The notes: generated by a model not told the origin, from the sequence alone. Positions 1 to 7,851 are shown, numbered from the stretch's first letter. The stretch is 45,683 nucleotides of DNA from Candidatus Sphingomonas excrementigallinarum (GCA_019112965.1 DXIH01000034.1:1-45683); one strand, 5' to 3'. A program made the numbers and translations.

Positions 1-125
1 AGGACTATCGCAGAAACCTCTTAAGATCGCGTTGAATGGCCTGATTGTCGGTTGACTTGTCGAGAAGCCATTTATTCACAACAATGACGGCAGGCTCGCG
101 GCACGAATGCCCTCGGTATCTTGCA
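1..125. other. Left-edge sequence 3' of tRNA-Arg, no supported gene
   Basis: This stretch lies directly downstream of the 3' end of the leftward tRNA. By eye it is noticeably richer in A and T than the rest of the window. On the minus strand a reading frame runs through it and ends in a TAG near position 23, but it has no convincing start or ribosome binding site within the window. I cannot assign it. Its position next to a tRNA 3' end would fit the flank of an integrated element lying beyond the left edge, but nothing here proves that. Confidence 0.3.
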
Positions 126-202
126 TGGTGACCCCGACTGGATTCGAACCAGTGGCCCTCAGATTAGGAATCTGATGCTCTATCCTGCTGAGCTACGGGG
201 CC
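126..202 (-). tRNA. tRNA-Arg (anticodon CCT), CCA end encoded
   Basis: The minus strand folds as a complete cloverleaf. The acceptor stem pairs GGCCCCG with CGGGGTC (one G-U pair). The D arm is GCTC...GAGC. The anticodon stem TCAGA/TCTGA holds the loop TTCCTAA, so the anticodon is CCT and reads AGG. The T arm is ACTGG-TTCGAAT-CCAGT. The discriminator A is followed directly by a genome-encoded CCA (plus strand 126-128). AGG is a rare arginine codon in high-GC genomes, which fits a single-copy minor tRNA. tRNA 3' ends of this kind are common integration sites for genomic islands. Confidence 0.97.
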
Positions 203-270
203 CCATGCCAGCGGGTTGATACAGGCGGCGCGCGACATGGTCCAGAGTGGTTTGATGGCTGTCCGGCCAC

Positions 271-702
271 TCAGTTCGCCAGCTTGGGCGGCACCACGGG
301 CAGCGGCAAGGGCGCGACGGGCACGCCCTCTTCGATCAGGGCCTTGGCCTCGGCCGGACTGGCCTGACCGTGGATCGGCATCACGGGCGCCTCGCCGTCA
401 TGCATGGCACGCGCCTTTTCGGCAAAAGCAGTGCCGACCCAGGTCGATTTCTCCAGCATCCTGGCCTGCGCCCGGGCGAGATGTTCGAGCGCTGCCTTCA
501 TCGCCTGCGGGCTGGGCAAATCGGGTTTGCTGTTGCCCTTGGCGGCGATCTGGGGGGCCATGACGGCCTTTTCGATCGCTCGGTCGCCGCAGAGCGGGCA
601 TTCGACCAGCGCCTTGTCCCGCTGTTCGGCATAGGCCGTCGACGAGGCGAACCACGCCTCGAACACATGGCCGCCCGAACAGCGCAGGTCGAATACGATC
701 AT
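271..702 (-). CDS. DUF1178 family protein
   Basis: A 143-residue protein starting MIVFDLRCSGGH. The N-terminus has the pattern of a small zinc-binding domain: a Cys in LRC, a His shortly after, then a CPLCG pair near residues 37-40. This is the arrangement of the DUF1178 family, whose function is unknown. The middle is helical and charged, and the C-terminus is proline-rich (PLPLPVVPP). The start is set by the ATG that overlaps the stop of the upstream hydrolase gene in an ATGA, so the two are translationally coupled. It is the last gene of the grxC-hydrolase-DUF1178 set, an order I believe is common in alphaproteobacteria. Any redox or zinc role is inference. Confidence 0.88.
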   Translation of the reverse strand: MIVFDLRCSGGHVFEAWFASSTAYAEQRDKALVECPLCGDRAIEKAVMAPQIAAKGNSKPDLPSPQAMKAALEHLARAQARMLEKSTWVGTAFAEKARAMHDGEAPVMPIHGQASPAEAKALIEEGVPVAPLPLPVVPPKLAN

Positions 703-1523
703 GCCTGCGCCACCGGCGGAATGGCGCGGCGGTGGCGGATGGCGGGCAGGCGCTCGCGCACCGCACCGACCTGCGCCGGATCGATCGTGGCAAGGCCGAG
801 CCCCGCCGCCTCGCCCATGTCGAGCAGTATCTCGCCCCACGGCCCCACGACCAGCGAATGACCATAGGTGGCACGGCCGTCCTGATGCTCGCCCGTCTGC
901 GCGGCGGCGACCAGATGCACGCCTGCCTCGATCGCGCGGGCGCGGAGCAGAATATGCCAATGCGCCGCGCCGGTCGGCCGGGTGAAGGCGGCGGGTACCG
1001 ACAGGATCGTCGCCCCCGCCTCGGTCAACGCGGCGAACAGCGCCGGGAAGCGCAGGTCGTAACAGATGGCAAGGCCGAGCCGCCCGATTGGCGTATCGAC
1101 CACCACCGCCTGCTCGCCCGGCACATAGGACGCCGACTCGCGCCAGCTTTCGCCGCTCGGCAGGTCGACGTCGAACAGGTGCATCTTGTCGTACCGCGCG
1201 CGGATCTCGCCCGACGCATCGATGACGTAACCGCGATTGGCGAGCCGCCCGTCTGCCTCGCGTACCGCGAGTGACCCCAGATGGACCCACAGGCCATGCG
1301 CCGCCGCCGCCGCACGAACGCGGGCCAAGACGGGATCCTGCTCTTCCGCCACCAGATGCGCCGCCGCCCGCACCCGGTCACGGTCGATCAGCCCCGACAT
1401 TTCCGGCGTGAACAGCATCGCCGCGCCGCGCGCCGCCGCATCGGCAATGGCGCGTTCCAGGACCTGGGCATTGACGGCGGGATCGATCCCCGCCGTCATC
1501 TGCAACACCGCGATGGGGCTCAT
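699..1523 (-). CDS. Carbon-nitrogen hydrolase (nitrilase superfamily, Nit1/deaminated-glutathione-amidase-like)
   Basis: A 274-residue cytoplasmic amidase of the nitrilase superfamily. The Glu-Lys-Cys catalytic triad is visible: Glu41 in FTPEMSG, Lys113 in YDKMHLFDVD, and the nucleophile Cys154 in ICYDLRFP. The KMHLFD and CYDLRFP motifs are those of the Nit1/Nit2 branch, whose characterised members hydrolyse deaminated glutathione or omega-amides. It overlaps the stop of the glutaredoxin gene by 4 bases and the start of the DUF1178 gene by 4 bases. Being next to glutaredoxin fits a glutathione-repair role, but the precise substrate is inferred. Confidence 0.9.
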   Translation of the reverse strand: MSPIAVLQMTAGIDPAVNAQVLERAIADAAARGAAMLFTPEMSGLIDRDRVRAAAHLVAEEQDPVLARVRAAAAAHGLWVHLGSLAVREADGRLANRGYVIDASGEIRARYDKMHLFDVDLPSGESWRESASYVPGEQAVVVDTPIGRLGLAICYDLRFPALFAALTEAGATILSVPAAFTRPTGAAHWHILLRARAIEAGVHLVAAAQTGEHQDGRATYGHSLVVGPWGEILLDMGEAAGLGLATIDPAQVGAVRERLPAIRHRRAIPPVAQA

Positions 1524-1777
1524 GCCGCCAGAAGCGGGTCGAGTCCTCCGCGCCTGTCGAGCGCCGCCAGATCGTCCGAACCGCCGATATGCTGGCCGTC
1601 GATAAAGACCTGCGGCACGGTGGTGCGGCCATTGGCGCGCTCGATCATCTCGGTGCGCTGGGGGCCGCCCATGGTGATGTCATATTCCTGGGGCTCGACG
1701 CCCTTGGAGGCGAGCAGCGCCTTGGCCCGAGTGCAATAGGGGCAGAACGCCTTGGTGTAGATTTCGACCTTTGCCAT
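1520..1777 (-). CDS. grxC: Glutaredoxin 3
   Basis: An 85-residue dithiol glutaredoxin starting MAKVEIYTKAFCPYC. The active site CPYC is at residues 12-15, the cis-proline motif TVP is at about 53-55, and the glutathione-binding GGSDD is near 65-69. Length and motifs match GrxC. It uses glutathione to reduce protein and mixed disulfides in the cytoplasm. The chosen ATG has a GAAGGAG sequence directly against it, which is closer than usual for a Shine-Dalgarno, but the protein aligns from this methionine. The stop overlaps the start of the amidase gene by 4 bases, so these genes form one transcription unit. Confidence 0.95.
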   Translation of the reverse strand: MAKVEIYTKAFCPYCTRAKALLASKGVEPQEYDITMGGPQRTEMIERANGRTTVPQVFIDGQHIGGSDDLAALDRRGGLDPLLAA

Positions 1778-1808
1778 CTCCTTCAGGTGTGTCGCGGGAC
1801 GCCGCTTG

Positions 1809-2573
1809 TCAATCGCCCGCCCCTTCGATGACGCGCGCCCAGCACAGGATCGCGACCGACGCCGCTCCGGCGGCCAACAGCACGCGGACGCACGCCCCCG
1901 CCGTCGCGCCGGTGGTATAGACATCGTCGACCAGCACGACATGCCGCCCCTTCACCACCGCGGGATCGGTGACACGGAACGCCGCGGTCACCGCCTTGTG
2001 CCGCTGCTTCGGCGATAGTCCGCGCAGCAGCGGCGTGGCGCGTACCCGACGAAGCCCATCCCGCGCCATCGGCACGCCGCTGCGCCGCGACACGCCTTCG
2101 CCGATCAGCACCGCCTGGTTGAAACCGCGCCGCCACAAGCGCCAGCGGTGAAGCGGCACCGGGATCAGCAGATCCGCGCCGGGCGGCATCCGCCGCGCCA
2201 TCGGCCCCGCCATGGTTTCCGCCACACCGATCCGCCCGCCATGTTTCAACCGGATCGGCAATTGCCGGGCGATCGGGCCGTACGCCACCGCCGCATGGAT
2301 ACCGGCGTGGCGCGGCGGATCGGCCAGACAGGTCCCGCATCGCCCGGCCAGCCCATCGCCCAGCGGTATTCCACACGTCGCGCAGCCCAGCGTGTCGAGG
2401 AAGCGCAACCGGCCCCAACAGCCGGGACAGAAGCGATGATCCGCCTCGACCGGCTCGGCACATCCCGGACAGCGCGGCGGCAGCGCCCAGTGCGTCAGCG
2501 CCATCAGCGGGCCAGCGAGCACGGCGCGGCCCCACTCCATCGCAAATCGCGCCTGTTTCGATCCCGCCCCCAT
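1809..2573 (-). CDS. ComF family protein (zinc-ribbon phosphoribosyltransferase-like)
   Basis: The protein has an N-terminal double zinc-ribbon (CPGC, CPGC, CATC and CGTC pairs). A phosphoribosyltransferase-like domain follows, with the PRPP-loop motif VVLVDDVYTTGATAG near the C-terminus and a preceding VPLHRWRLWRRGFNQ segment. This is the ComF layout. ComF proteins are needed for DNA uptake in naturally competent bacteria, where they handle incoming single strands; in many other genomes the role is unknown. The start is uncertain. ATG codons lie at 2627, 2573 and 2540, and a GTG at 2633. The 2627 and 2633 starts would collide with the start of the divergent methyltransferase gene, so I chose 2573 (254 residues). 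It reads toward grxC, 31 bases away. Confidence 0.88.
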   Translation of the reverse strand: MGAGSKQARFAMEWGRAVLAGPLMALTHWALPPRCPGCAEPVEADHRFCPGCWGRLRFLDTLGCATCGIPLGDGLAGRCGTCLADPPRHAGIHAAVAYGPIARQLPIRLKHGGRIGVAETMAGPMARRMPPGADLLIPVPLHRWRLWRRGFNQAVLIGEGVSRRSGVPMARDGLRRVRATPLLRGLSPKQRHKAVTAAFRVTDPAVVKGRHVVLVDDVYTTGATAGACVRVLLAAGAASVAILCWARVIEGAGD

Positions 2574-2625
2574 CGGCTTTGCCTTGTCCCCGATCGCGCG
2601 AGCGCGCACAAGCGCGCGGGTGAGC

Positions 2626-3468
2626 ATGTCCACTATCTTCGACCGTCGCGCCCGCCGCCTGCGCCGCGACCGTGCCCAGCCCGATTACGCCGAGCACGAT
2701 TTCCTGCGCGCCGCGATGCTCGATGGCCTCGCCGAGCGGCTGGATGCCGTCACCCGGCCGTTTCACGCCATCTTAGACCTGGGTTGTTTCGACGGTGGTT
2801 TCCTGCCCCCGCCGGGCGCTCGCGTCGCGCGGCTGGACCCCGGCTTTGCCTTTGCCCGTACGGCGCACGGCGTTCAGGGCGATGAGGACCGCCTGCCCTT
2901 CGCCGATCGCAGCTTCGATCTGGTCGTCAGCGCAGGCGTGCTCGACCAGATCGACGACCTGCCCGGCGCGCTGACCCTGATCCGCCGTGTGTTGCGGCCC
3001 GACGGGCTGTTCCTGGGCGCGTTTGTCGGCGGCGGATCGCTGCCCCGCCTGCGGGCCGCACTGCGCGTCGCCGAAGCGGAGCGGCCGGTCGCGCGGCTCC
3101 ATCCGCAGGTCGATGTCCGCTCGGCGGGCGATCTGCTGATGCGCGCGGGCTTCACCCTGCCGGTCGCGGATATCGAGACGCTGGACGTGCGCTACCGCGA
3201 TTTCGGGCGGCTGCTCGGCGATCTGCGCGGCATGGGGGCGAGCAACCTGCTGGCCGAGCGGCGGCCGATCGGTCGGGAAGCGCTGGCCGCGGCGGCGGCG
3301 GCCTTTGGCGAGATGGCCGATCCCGACGGACGTATCCCCGAACAGTTCAATCTGGTCTTCCTGACCGGCTGGGCGCCCGACCCCTCGCAGCCCGTACCCG
3401 CCAAGCGAGGCAGCGCCACCGCCTCGCTGGCCGAGGCGTTGAAGCCCAAGCCGGATACGGGCGAATAA
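2626..3468 (+). CDS. NDUFAF5-like SAM-dependent methyltransferase-fold protein
   Basis: A 280-residue class I SAM-fold protein. Motif I is ILDLGCFDGG, and the acidic region QGDEDRLPFADRSFDLVVS is followed by VLRPDGLFLGAFVGG. The second half is diagnostic: ELRxxL-like SLPRLRAALRVAEAE, RDFGRLLGDLRGMGASN, and the ending PVPAKRGSATASLAEAL. These closely match what I know of mitochondrial NDUFAF5. That protein hydroxylates an arginine of the complex I subunit NDUFS7 during assembly rather than acting as a methyltransferase. The bacterial protein is therefore likely to act on NuoB, which is inference. The ATG at 2626 follows a GGTGAG. It diverges from comF, and its stop abuts the stop of the convergent response regulator with no gap. 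Confidence 0.85.
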   Translation: MSTIFDRRARRLRRDRAQPDYAEHDFLRAAMLDGLAERLDAVTRPFHAILDLGCFDGGFLPPPGARVARLDPGFAFARTAHGVQGDEDRLPFADRSFDLVVSAGVLDQIDDLPGALTLIRRVLRPDGLFLGAFVGGGSLPRLRAALRVAEAERPVARLHPQVDVRSAGDLLMRAGFTLPVADIETLDVRYRDFGRLLGDLRGMGASNLLAERRPIGREALAAAAAAFGEMADPDGRIPEQFNLVFLTGWAPDPSQPVPAKRGSATASLAEALKPKPDTGE

Positions 3469-3858
3469 TCAGCCGATGATCCCGCCGCCGCGATCGCCCG
3501 CCAGGATACGACCCATCGCCTCGAACAGTTGATCCATCGCGACCGGCTTGACGATGACATCGTCCGCGCCCGCGCCCAGGCAACGTTCGCGCAGGTCGAC
3601 GCCGCTGTCGGCGGTGACGACGATGATCGGCACCTCGGCCTTTTCGTCGCCTCGCGCGCGGATGTGGCGGATCGCGGTGATCCCGTCCATGCCGGGCATG
3701 CGCAGGTCGATCAGGATCATGTGATACTGGTCGCGGTCGATCATCTCCAGGCCGAGTTCGGCATTCTCCGCCTCCGCCATGCTCGCGCCCGCGACGTCCA
3801 GCATGTCGCGCACGACGCGCCGGTTCATCCGGTCGTCCTCGATGAAGAGGACGTTCAT
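3469..3858 (-). CDS. Single-domain response regulator (CheY-like receiver)
   Basis: A 129-residue stand-alone receiver with no output domain. The acidic pocket EDD is at residues 7-9, the phospho-acceptor is Asp51 in LIDLRMPGMDG, the conserved Thr is at 82 (VVTAD), and Lys104 is in VIVKPV, so the domain looks competent for phosphorylation. The tail ends in a short glycine-rich stretch. It is the last gene of a leftward operon, 66 bases after the hybrid histidine kinase, which is its likely phosphodonor. Without an effector domain it must act by protein-protein contact or as a phosphate relay. Its stop abuts the stop of the NDUFAF5-like gene. Confidence 0.92.
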   Translation of the reverse strand: MNVLFIEDDRMNRRVVRDMLDVAGASMAEAENAELGLEMIDRDQYHMILIDLRMPGMDGITAIRHIRARGDEKAEVPIIVVTADSGVDLRERCLGAGADDVIVKPVAMDQLFEAMGRILAGDRGGGIIG

Positions 3859-3924
3859 CGCCGTCCCCTTCGCCCGTCGCGCCGGATGGCGTGTGTGATC
3901 GCGGTCATGATCCGGCCCTAGCGA

Positions 3925-6339
3925 TCATGCCGCTTGCGTTACAAGTGGCTGGACAGCGGTTTGCGGCAAGGCGTCAAACATCTTCCGCATCACCTCTGTC
4001 CCCGTGATCGGTTTGGCGATAACGTGAATCAATTCGTCAGCGATAAAATCGTTCCCTTCCACCCGCTCGCCCTCGGGCCAGAGCAGATGGATCGGCAAGG
4101 GACGGTCGCTGGCCGTCACGATCCGCGCCAGGGCGGCGTCGACACCGTCGTCGCGAATCGCGCTGTCGTCGATCAGCAGCTGGGCGATCCCGCCATTCTG
4201 CAGATGCCGAACGGCCTCCTCGACGTCCATCGCGAAGACCACCTGTGCGTGGGGGGCGCAAATTTTGCTCCACATCGCGCGCCGGATCGGATTGCGATCG
4301 AGGATCAGGACGACGGGACGCTCGGGCTCGACCGCCGCTTCGACCTCGACGAGCGGCAGGTCGAGGGTGAAAAGCGAGCCCCTCCCCTGCTCGCTGCTTA
4401 CCGTCACATCGCCGCCCATCGCACGCGCCAGCCGCCGACAAATGGCAAGGCCCAGGCCGGTGCCGCCGAACTGGCGCGTGGTGCTGGCATCGGCCTGGCG
4501 GAAGGCCTCGAATATTTCCTCCAGCTTGTGGCCGGGAATGCCGATGCCGCTGTCGGCGACGGTGATCGACACGCCCTGGGACTGGCGGCGGGCGACCAGG
4601 GAGACCCGTCCGACGCTGGTGAACTTGAGCGCGTTGGACAGCAGGTTGAAGACGATCTGCCGGATCCGCGCCGCGTCGCCCATCACCATCGCGGGACAAT
4701 CGTCGAGATCGATCGTGAAGCCGATACCCTTGGCATCCGCCTGCCCATCGAACAGGCGGGAGGCGTCGCGGATCGTCCTCGCCAGATCGAACGGCGCGTT
4801 CTCCAGGGTGAGTTGGCCATGCTCGATCTTGGCGACGTCGAGCAGGTCGTCGACCAGCGCGCGCATGGTCATCCCGGCACCGTGCATCACCTCCACCCGC
4901 TCACGCTGTTCGCTGGCCAGGGCGGCGTCGGCCAGCATGACCTGAGTCATGCCCAATATGCCGTTCAGGGGGGTTCGAATTTCGTGGCTGGTCGTCGCCA
5001 GGAACTCGGTCTTGACCGCCAGCGCCTTTTGAAGCTGGTCGTTGGTCGCCGCCAGCTCGCCATGCGCCGCGCGGATACGGTTGCGGCTGCGGCCCAGCGT
5101 CACCAGCCAGATACCGAGCATCGTCAGGACCACGATGATCGCCACGACCGAGCCGATCAGGATGAAGCGCTCGGTGCGCAACTGCTCGCGCTCGAAGGCG
5201 ATATTGCGCTGGAGATCGGCGGCCTTCATCCGCGCGATCCGCAATTCCTGATTGGCGAAATCGAACCGCGCGCCCATCAGGGCGAGCCCCGTCGAGGTGG
5301 CAAGGCGGGTCGCTTCGTCGTCGATTCGTTTTAGCGCCTGCAAATGTCGGAGCGCGTCCGCCGTCCGCCCCGCCTTCCGATAGATTTGGTAGGCGCTTTC
5401 ATGCGCATCACGCTGGGACACCGAGGTCTTCGTAACATCGACTCCTTGAAAACTGCGATCAATTAATCGCCCCGCCTCGATCAACCGCCCACGTTGAAAC
5501 GCGGCTTGGGCAGCGATCGCGTCCAGTGCCCGGCTATCGGAAGGATCGGCCTGGCGCGCGCGGGCGATCGCCGCCTCACCCGCCGTCAAGGAACCTCGCC
5601 GCAATTCGGCTCGGGCAATATTGCGCCAAACCTGTGCCAGCAAAGTCGGGCTCTTCATCTTACGTGCCAGACTGCCCGCCTCGCGCAACTGGTCCAAGGC
5701 ATCGTTGGCCCGGCCCAGCTCACTCAACGTGACCGACCGATTGTTCAAGATGACCATGCGCAAGGAGTCATCACCGCGATAGACGGCGCGCGCCTGCTCG
5801 AGGTAGCGAAGTGCCGACACATAGTCCTTCGCATCGAGATAGAGGTTCGCGATCTGGACCAAAGCGCGGGTTTGTCCGCGCGCATCGCTTAAATGCTGAA
5901 AGATGCGATAGGCCGAGTGATAGGTATCGAGGGCTTCCGCGATTTTCCCGTCATCGGTCGCCAGACCGCCGAGGGACAGCAGGAGATTCCCATATAGCTC
6001 TGACCGCGGTGCTTTTTGACGCGCCGTAGCCAATGCACCGGCGATCGCAGTTTTAGCCATTTCATGCTTGCCAAGCCGACTGGCTCCCTCGCCGCGCAGC
6101 CAATCTGCTGTGGCGAGCGCCAGCGACCTTTGCTCCGGATCGTGGATCCGCTCGGCGAACTGCCGCGCCTGGTTGGCTTGCTGGACGGCCAGCAGCGGAT
6201 CACGCAACATCTCGGTCTTTGCCGCATCGACGGCACGATCGAAGGTGGACTGGGGCGTATTGGCGACCGTCTGGCTGCGAACCTCCCCCGCCGCCACGAG
6301 CAATGCCGCAACGACCAGCGCGATCCTAACCGCGCGCAC
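3925..6339 (-). CDS. TPR-sensor hybrid histidine kinase
   Basis: An 804-residue inner-membrane kinase starting at GTG. Residues 1-23 form a signal peptide, followed by a large helical TPR-type region (about 35-345), probably periplasmic. One membrane segment lies at about 392-415 with a coiled coil after it. The HisKA box has His452 in TSHEIRTPLNG, and the HATPase domain has Asn569 (N box), DSGIGIP at 596-602 and GGTGLG at 625-630. The C-terminal 130 residues form a receiver-like domain. Asp724 sits where the phospho-acceptor belongs and Lys776 is kept (IAKPI), but one Asp of the acidic pair is Arg (LDR) and the conserved Thr is missing, so it may be impaired. The gene overlaps the EAL gene by 14 bases and precedes the receiver gene, suggesting one signalling chain. 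Confidence 0.93.
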   Translation of the reverse strand: MRAVRIALVVAALLVAAGEVRSQTVANTPQSTFDRAVDAAKTEMLRDPLLAVQQANQARQFAERIHDPEQRSLALATADWLRGEGASRLGKHEMAKTAIAGALATARQKAPRSELYGNLLLSLGGLATDDGKIAEALDTYHSAYRIFQHLSDARGQTRALVQIANLYLDAKDYVSALRYLEQARAVYRGDDSLRMVILNNRSVTLSELGRANDALDQLREAGSLARKMKSPTLLAQVWRNIARAELRRGSLTAGEAAIARARQADPSDSRALDAIAAQAAFQRGRLIEAGRLIDRSFQGVDVTKTSVSQRDAHESAYQIYRKAGRTADALRHLQALKRIDDEATRLATSTGLALMGARFDFANQELRIARMKAADLQRNIAFEREQLRTERFILIGSVVAIIVVLTMLGIWLVTLGRSRNRIRAAHGELAATNDQLQKALAVKTEFLATTSHEIRTPLNGILGMTQVMLADAALASEQRERVEVMHGAGMTMRALVDDLLDVAKIEHGQLTLENAPFDLARTIRDASRLFDGQADAKGIGFTIDLDDCPAMVMGDAARIRQIVFNLLSNALKFTSVGRVSLVARRQSQGVSITVADSGIGIPGHKLEEIFEAFRQADASTTRQFGGTGLGLAICRRLARAMGGDVTVSSEQGRGSLFTLDLPLVEVEAAVEPERPVVLILDRNPIRRAMWSKICAPHAQVVFAMDVEEAVRHLQNGGIAQLLIDDSAIRDDGVDAALARIVTASDRPLPIHLLWPEGERVEGNDFIADELIHVIAKPITGTEVMRKMFDALPQTAVQPLVTQAA

Positions 6340-7627
6340 GGCTCACCAACCGGGCCAGCGGCGTCGGCCGGGCCAGGGCGGTCATGGCCTGATGCGCCTG
6401 TTCGTCCAGGAAGCGCACCAGCGCCTCCAGCCCGATCGGGCGACTGATAAGATAGCCCTGGATCATGTCGCAGCCCATGACGCTGAGCAGGGCCAGCGTC
6501 GCCGGTGTCTCCACGCCCTCGGCCACCACTTCCATCTCCAGCGCATGGGCCAGGTCGATCGTCGAACGGACGATCAGGGGGTCACGGTTGCTGCTGGTCA
6601 ACTGGGTGATGAACAGCTTGTCGATCTTCAGCTCGCACGCCGGAAGCTGCTTGAGATAGGAGAGCGACGAAAGCCCTGCGCCATAATCGTCGATCGCGAC
6701 CGCGATGCCCATGTCGACAAAGGCCTGGAGATTGGCCATCGCGCTGTCGGGATCGCGGATGACCGAAGTCTCGGTGATCTCGAACCCGATGCATGCGCCG
6801 CTGTCGATGACGAGCGCGCAGGCTTCGCGCACGAAATGCGGGTCGCCCAGCAGCATGCCCGAAATATTGATGAAGATTCGAAGCGGGTGCCCCGCCTCGG
6901 CCAGACGACGCTGGTCGGCGATCACCTGTCGCAGGATCCAGAGGGTCAGCGGCCCGATGACCCGCGATTCCTCAGCAACCGGAATGAACTCGACCGGACT
7001 TATCAGGCCATAGCTGGGATGTCGCCAGCGCAGCAGCGCCTCAACGCTCGCCACGCGCTGTTGCCGGACATGCACCTTGGGCTGATATTCAACGAACAGG
7101 CCATCTTCGGTAATGGCGCGGGTCAGTTCATGCGCCAGCGCGATCCGATCGAGCCGTCCGGTCGGGACCGCCATTTCGCGGACGATCAGACGCCCCTCGA
7201 CCTGGGCGTCAGCCAGTGCCTGCTCCGCCTCTTCGAGGAGGCGGATATCATCGTCATGCGGCACGGCAGCGATGGCGGCGCCCAACACCGGCTCGATGCG
7301 ACACTCGCCACCTGGCAGCGCAAAAGGATGGCCCATCACCTCGGCCAAGGTCAACAGATGGGCGTCGAGCGACTCACGGGTCGCGGCGCGGACCAGCACC
7401 TCGACCTGGGCGGCTGCGGTCGGCCGGGCGACGGCATCGGGGATGCATTGGGTCACGCGCTCGGCCATGGCCTCGATCAGAAGGCCGCTCGCCGATCGCC
7501 CCAGATGACGACGCAGCAACGTGAAATTGCCGATCCCGACCAACACCAGCGATTGCCACTGGGAATCGGCGGGAGCCGTAACGGATGCGCCTGCACCAAG
7601 CGCGGTGGGGGAAGGGCGGTTCTTCAC
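6326..7627 (-). CDS. EAL-domain c-di-GMP phosphodiesterase with degenerate GGDEF
   Basis: A protein of about 433 residues. The N-terminal part has the size and spacing of a GGDEF domain but no GG(D/E)EF motif, so cyclase activity is unlikely. The C-terminal EAL domain looks complete: EALLRW, FINIS, ITETS, AIDDYGAG, LKIDKLF, AEGVET and QGY are all present. It should hydrolyse c-di-GMP to pGpG. Two GTG starts are possible, at 7705 and 7627. I prefer 7627 because the sequence between them is AT-rich and carries TTAA repeats typical of a promoter; neither has a strong ribosome binding site. It is the first gene of the operon with the hybrid kinase and receiver, linking phospho-signalling to c-di-GMP. 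Confidence 0.9.
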   Translation of the reverse strand: MKNRPSPTALGAGASVTAPADSQWQSLVLVGIGNFTLLRRHLGRSASGLLIEAMAERVTQCIPDAVARPTAAAQVEVLVRAATRESLDAHLLTLAEVMGHPFALPGGECRIEPVLGAAIAAVPHDDDIRLLEEAEQALADAQVEGRLIVREMAVPTGRLDRIALAHELTRAITEDGLFVEYQPKVHVRQQRVASVEALLRWRHPSYGLISPVEFIPVAEESRVIGPLTLWILRQVIADQRRLAEAGHPLRIFINISGMLLGDPHFVREACALVIDSGACIGFEITETSVIRDPDSAMANLQAFVDMGIAVAIDDYGAGLSSLSYLKQLPACELKIDKLFITQLTSSNRDPLIVRSTIDLAHALEMEVVAEGVETPATLALLSVMGCDMIQGYLISRPIGLEALVRFLDEQAHQAMTALARPTPLARLVSRARG

Positions 7628-7722
7628 GCCCGTGAATCTAGGGTCAGGAATTAAACAAGGTGTTAACCGCCTTTGCCACGCCAAACCAATCGCTTGGCAA
7701 TTCACCGCTTGCCCATTGCGTC

Positions 7723-7745
7723 ATGGTTAATATCCAATTAACCAT
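7723..7745. promoter_or_regulatory. CtrA-like box, TTAA-N7-TTAAC within a perfect dyad
   Basis: The sequence has 9-base perfect inverted arms (ATGGTTAAT and ATTAACCAT) around a 5-base spacer. Inside it, TTAA-N7-TTAAC reads on both strands, which is the full consensus of the alphaproteobacterial cell-cycle regulator CtrA. A second, imperfect pair with an 8-base spacer (TTAA at 7651-7654 and TTAAC at 7663-7667) lies nearer the EAL gene. The box sits between the leftward EAL-kinase-receiver operon and a possible rightward micro-ORF, so it could act on either. CtrA control is inference from the motif. Confidence 0.6.
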
Positions 7746-7785
7746 ATCAGAGCACTCAAAAGGGTGCTTTCGAGGGAGAAAACCC

Positions 7786-7839
7786 ATGCTGAAGTTCATT
7801 CTGGCGCTGATCCACGGCGAGACGATGCGCCCCTGGTAA
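7786..7839 (+). CDS. Possible 17-residue micro-ORF, MLKFILALIHGETMRPW
   Basis: A very short ORF with a good Shine-Dalgarno (GAGGGAG, 7 bases before the ATG) and a hydrophobic N-terminus. It lies 40 bases after the CtrA-like dyad. Its leader contains a 7-bp hairpin with an AAAA loop (7751-7768), and another hairpin follows its stop at 7852-7895. I do not recognise the peptide. It may be a real micro-protein, the coding part of a small RNA, or chance. Evidence is limited to the ribosome binding site and the flanking structures. Confidence 0.35.
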   Translation: MLKFILALIHGETMRPW

Positions 7840-7851
7840 TCTATGTTATGT

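Noticed and set aside
3934..5334. Long open frame antisense to the histidine kinase
   Set aside because: The kinase on the other strand has all family motifs; the antisense protein has none.
6068..7654. Long open frame antisense to the EAL gene and the kinase start
   Set aside because: Its protein is low-complexity, without recognisable domains. The other strand carries full EAL motifs. GC-rich codons leave antisense frames open.
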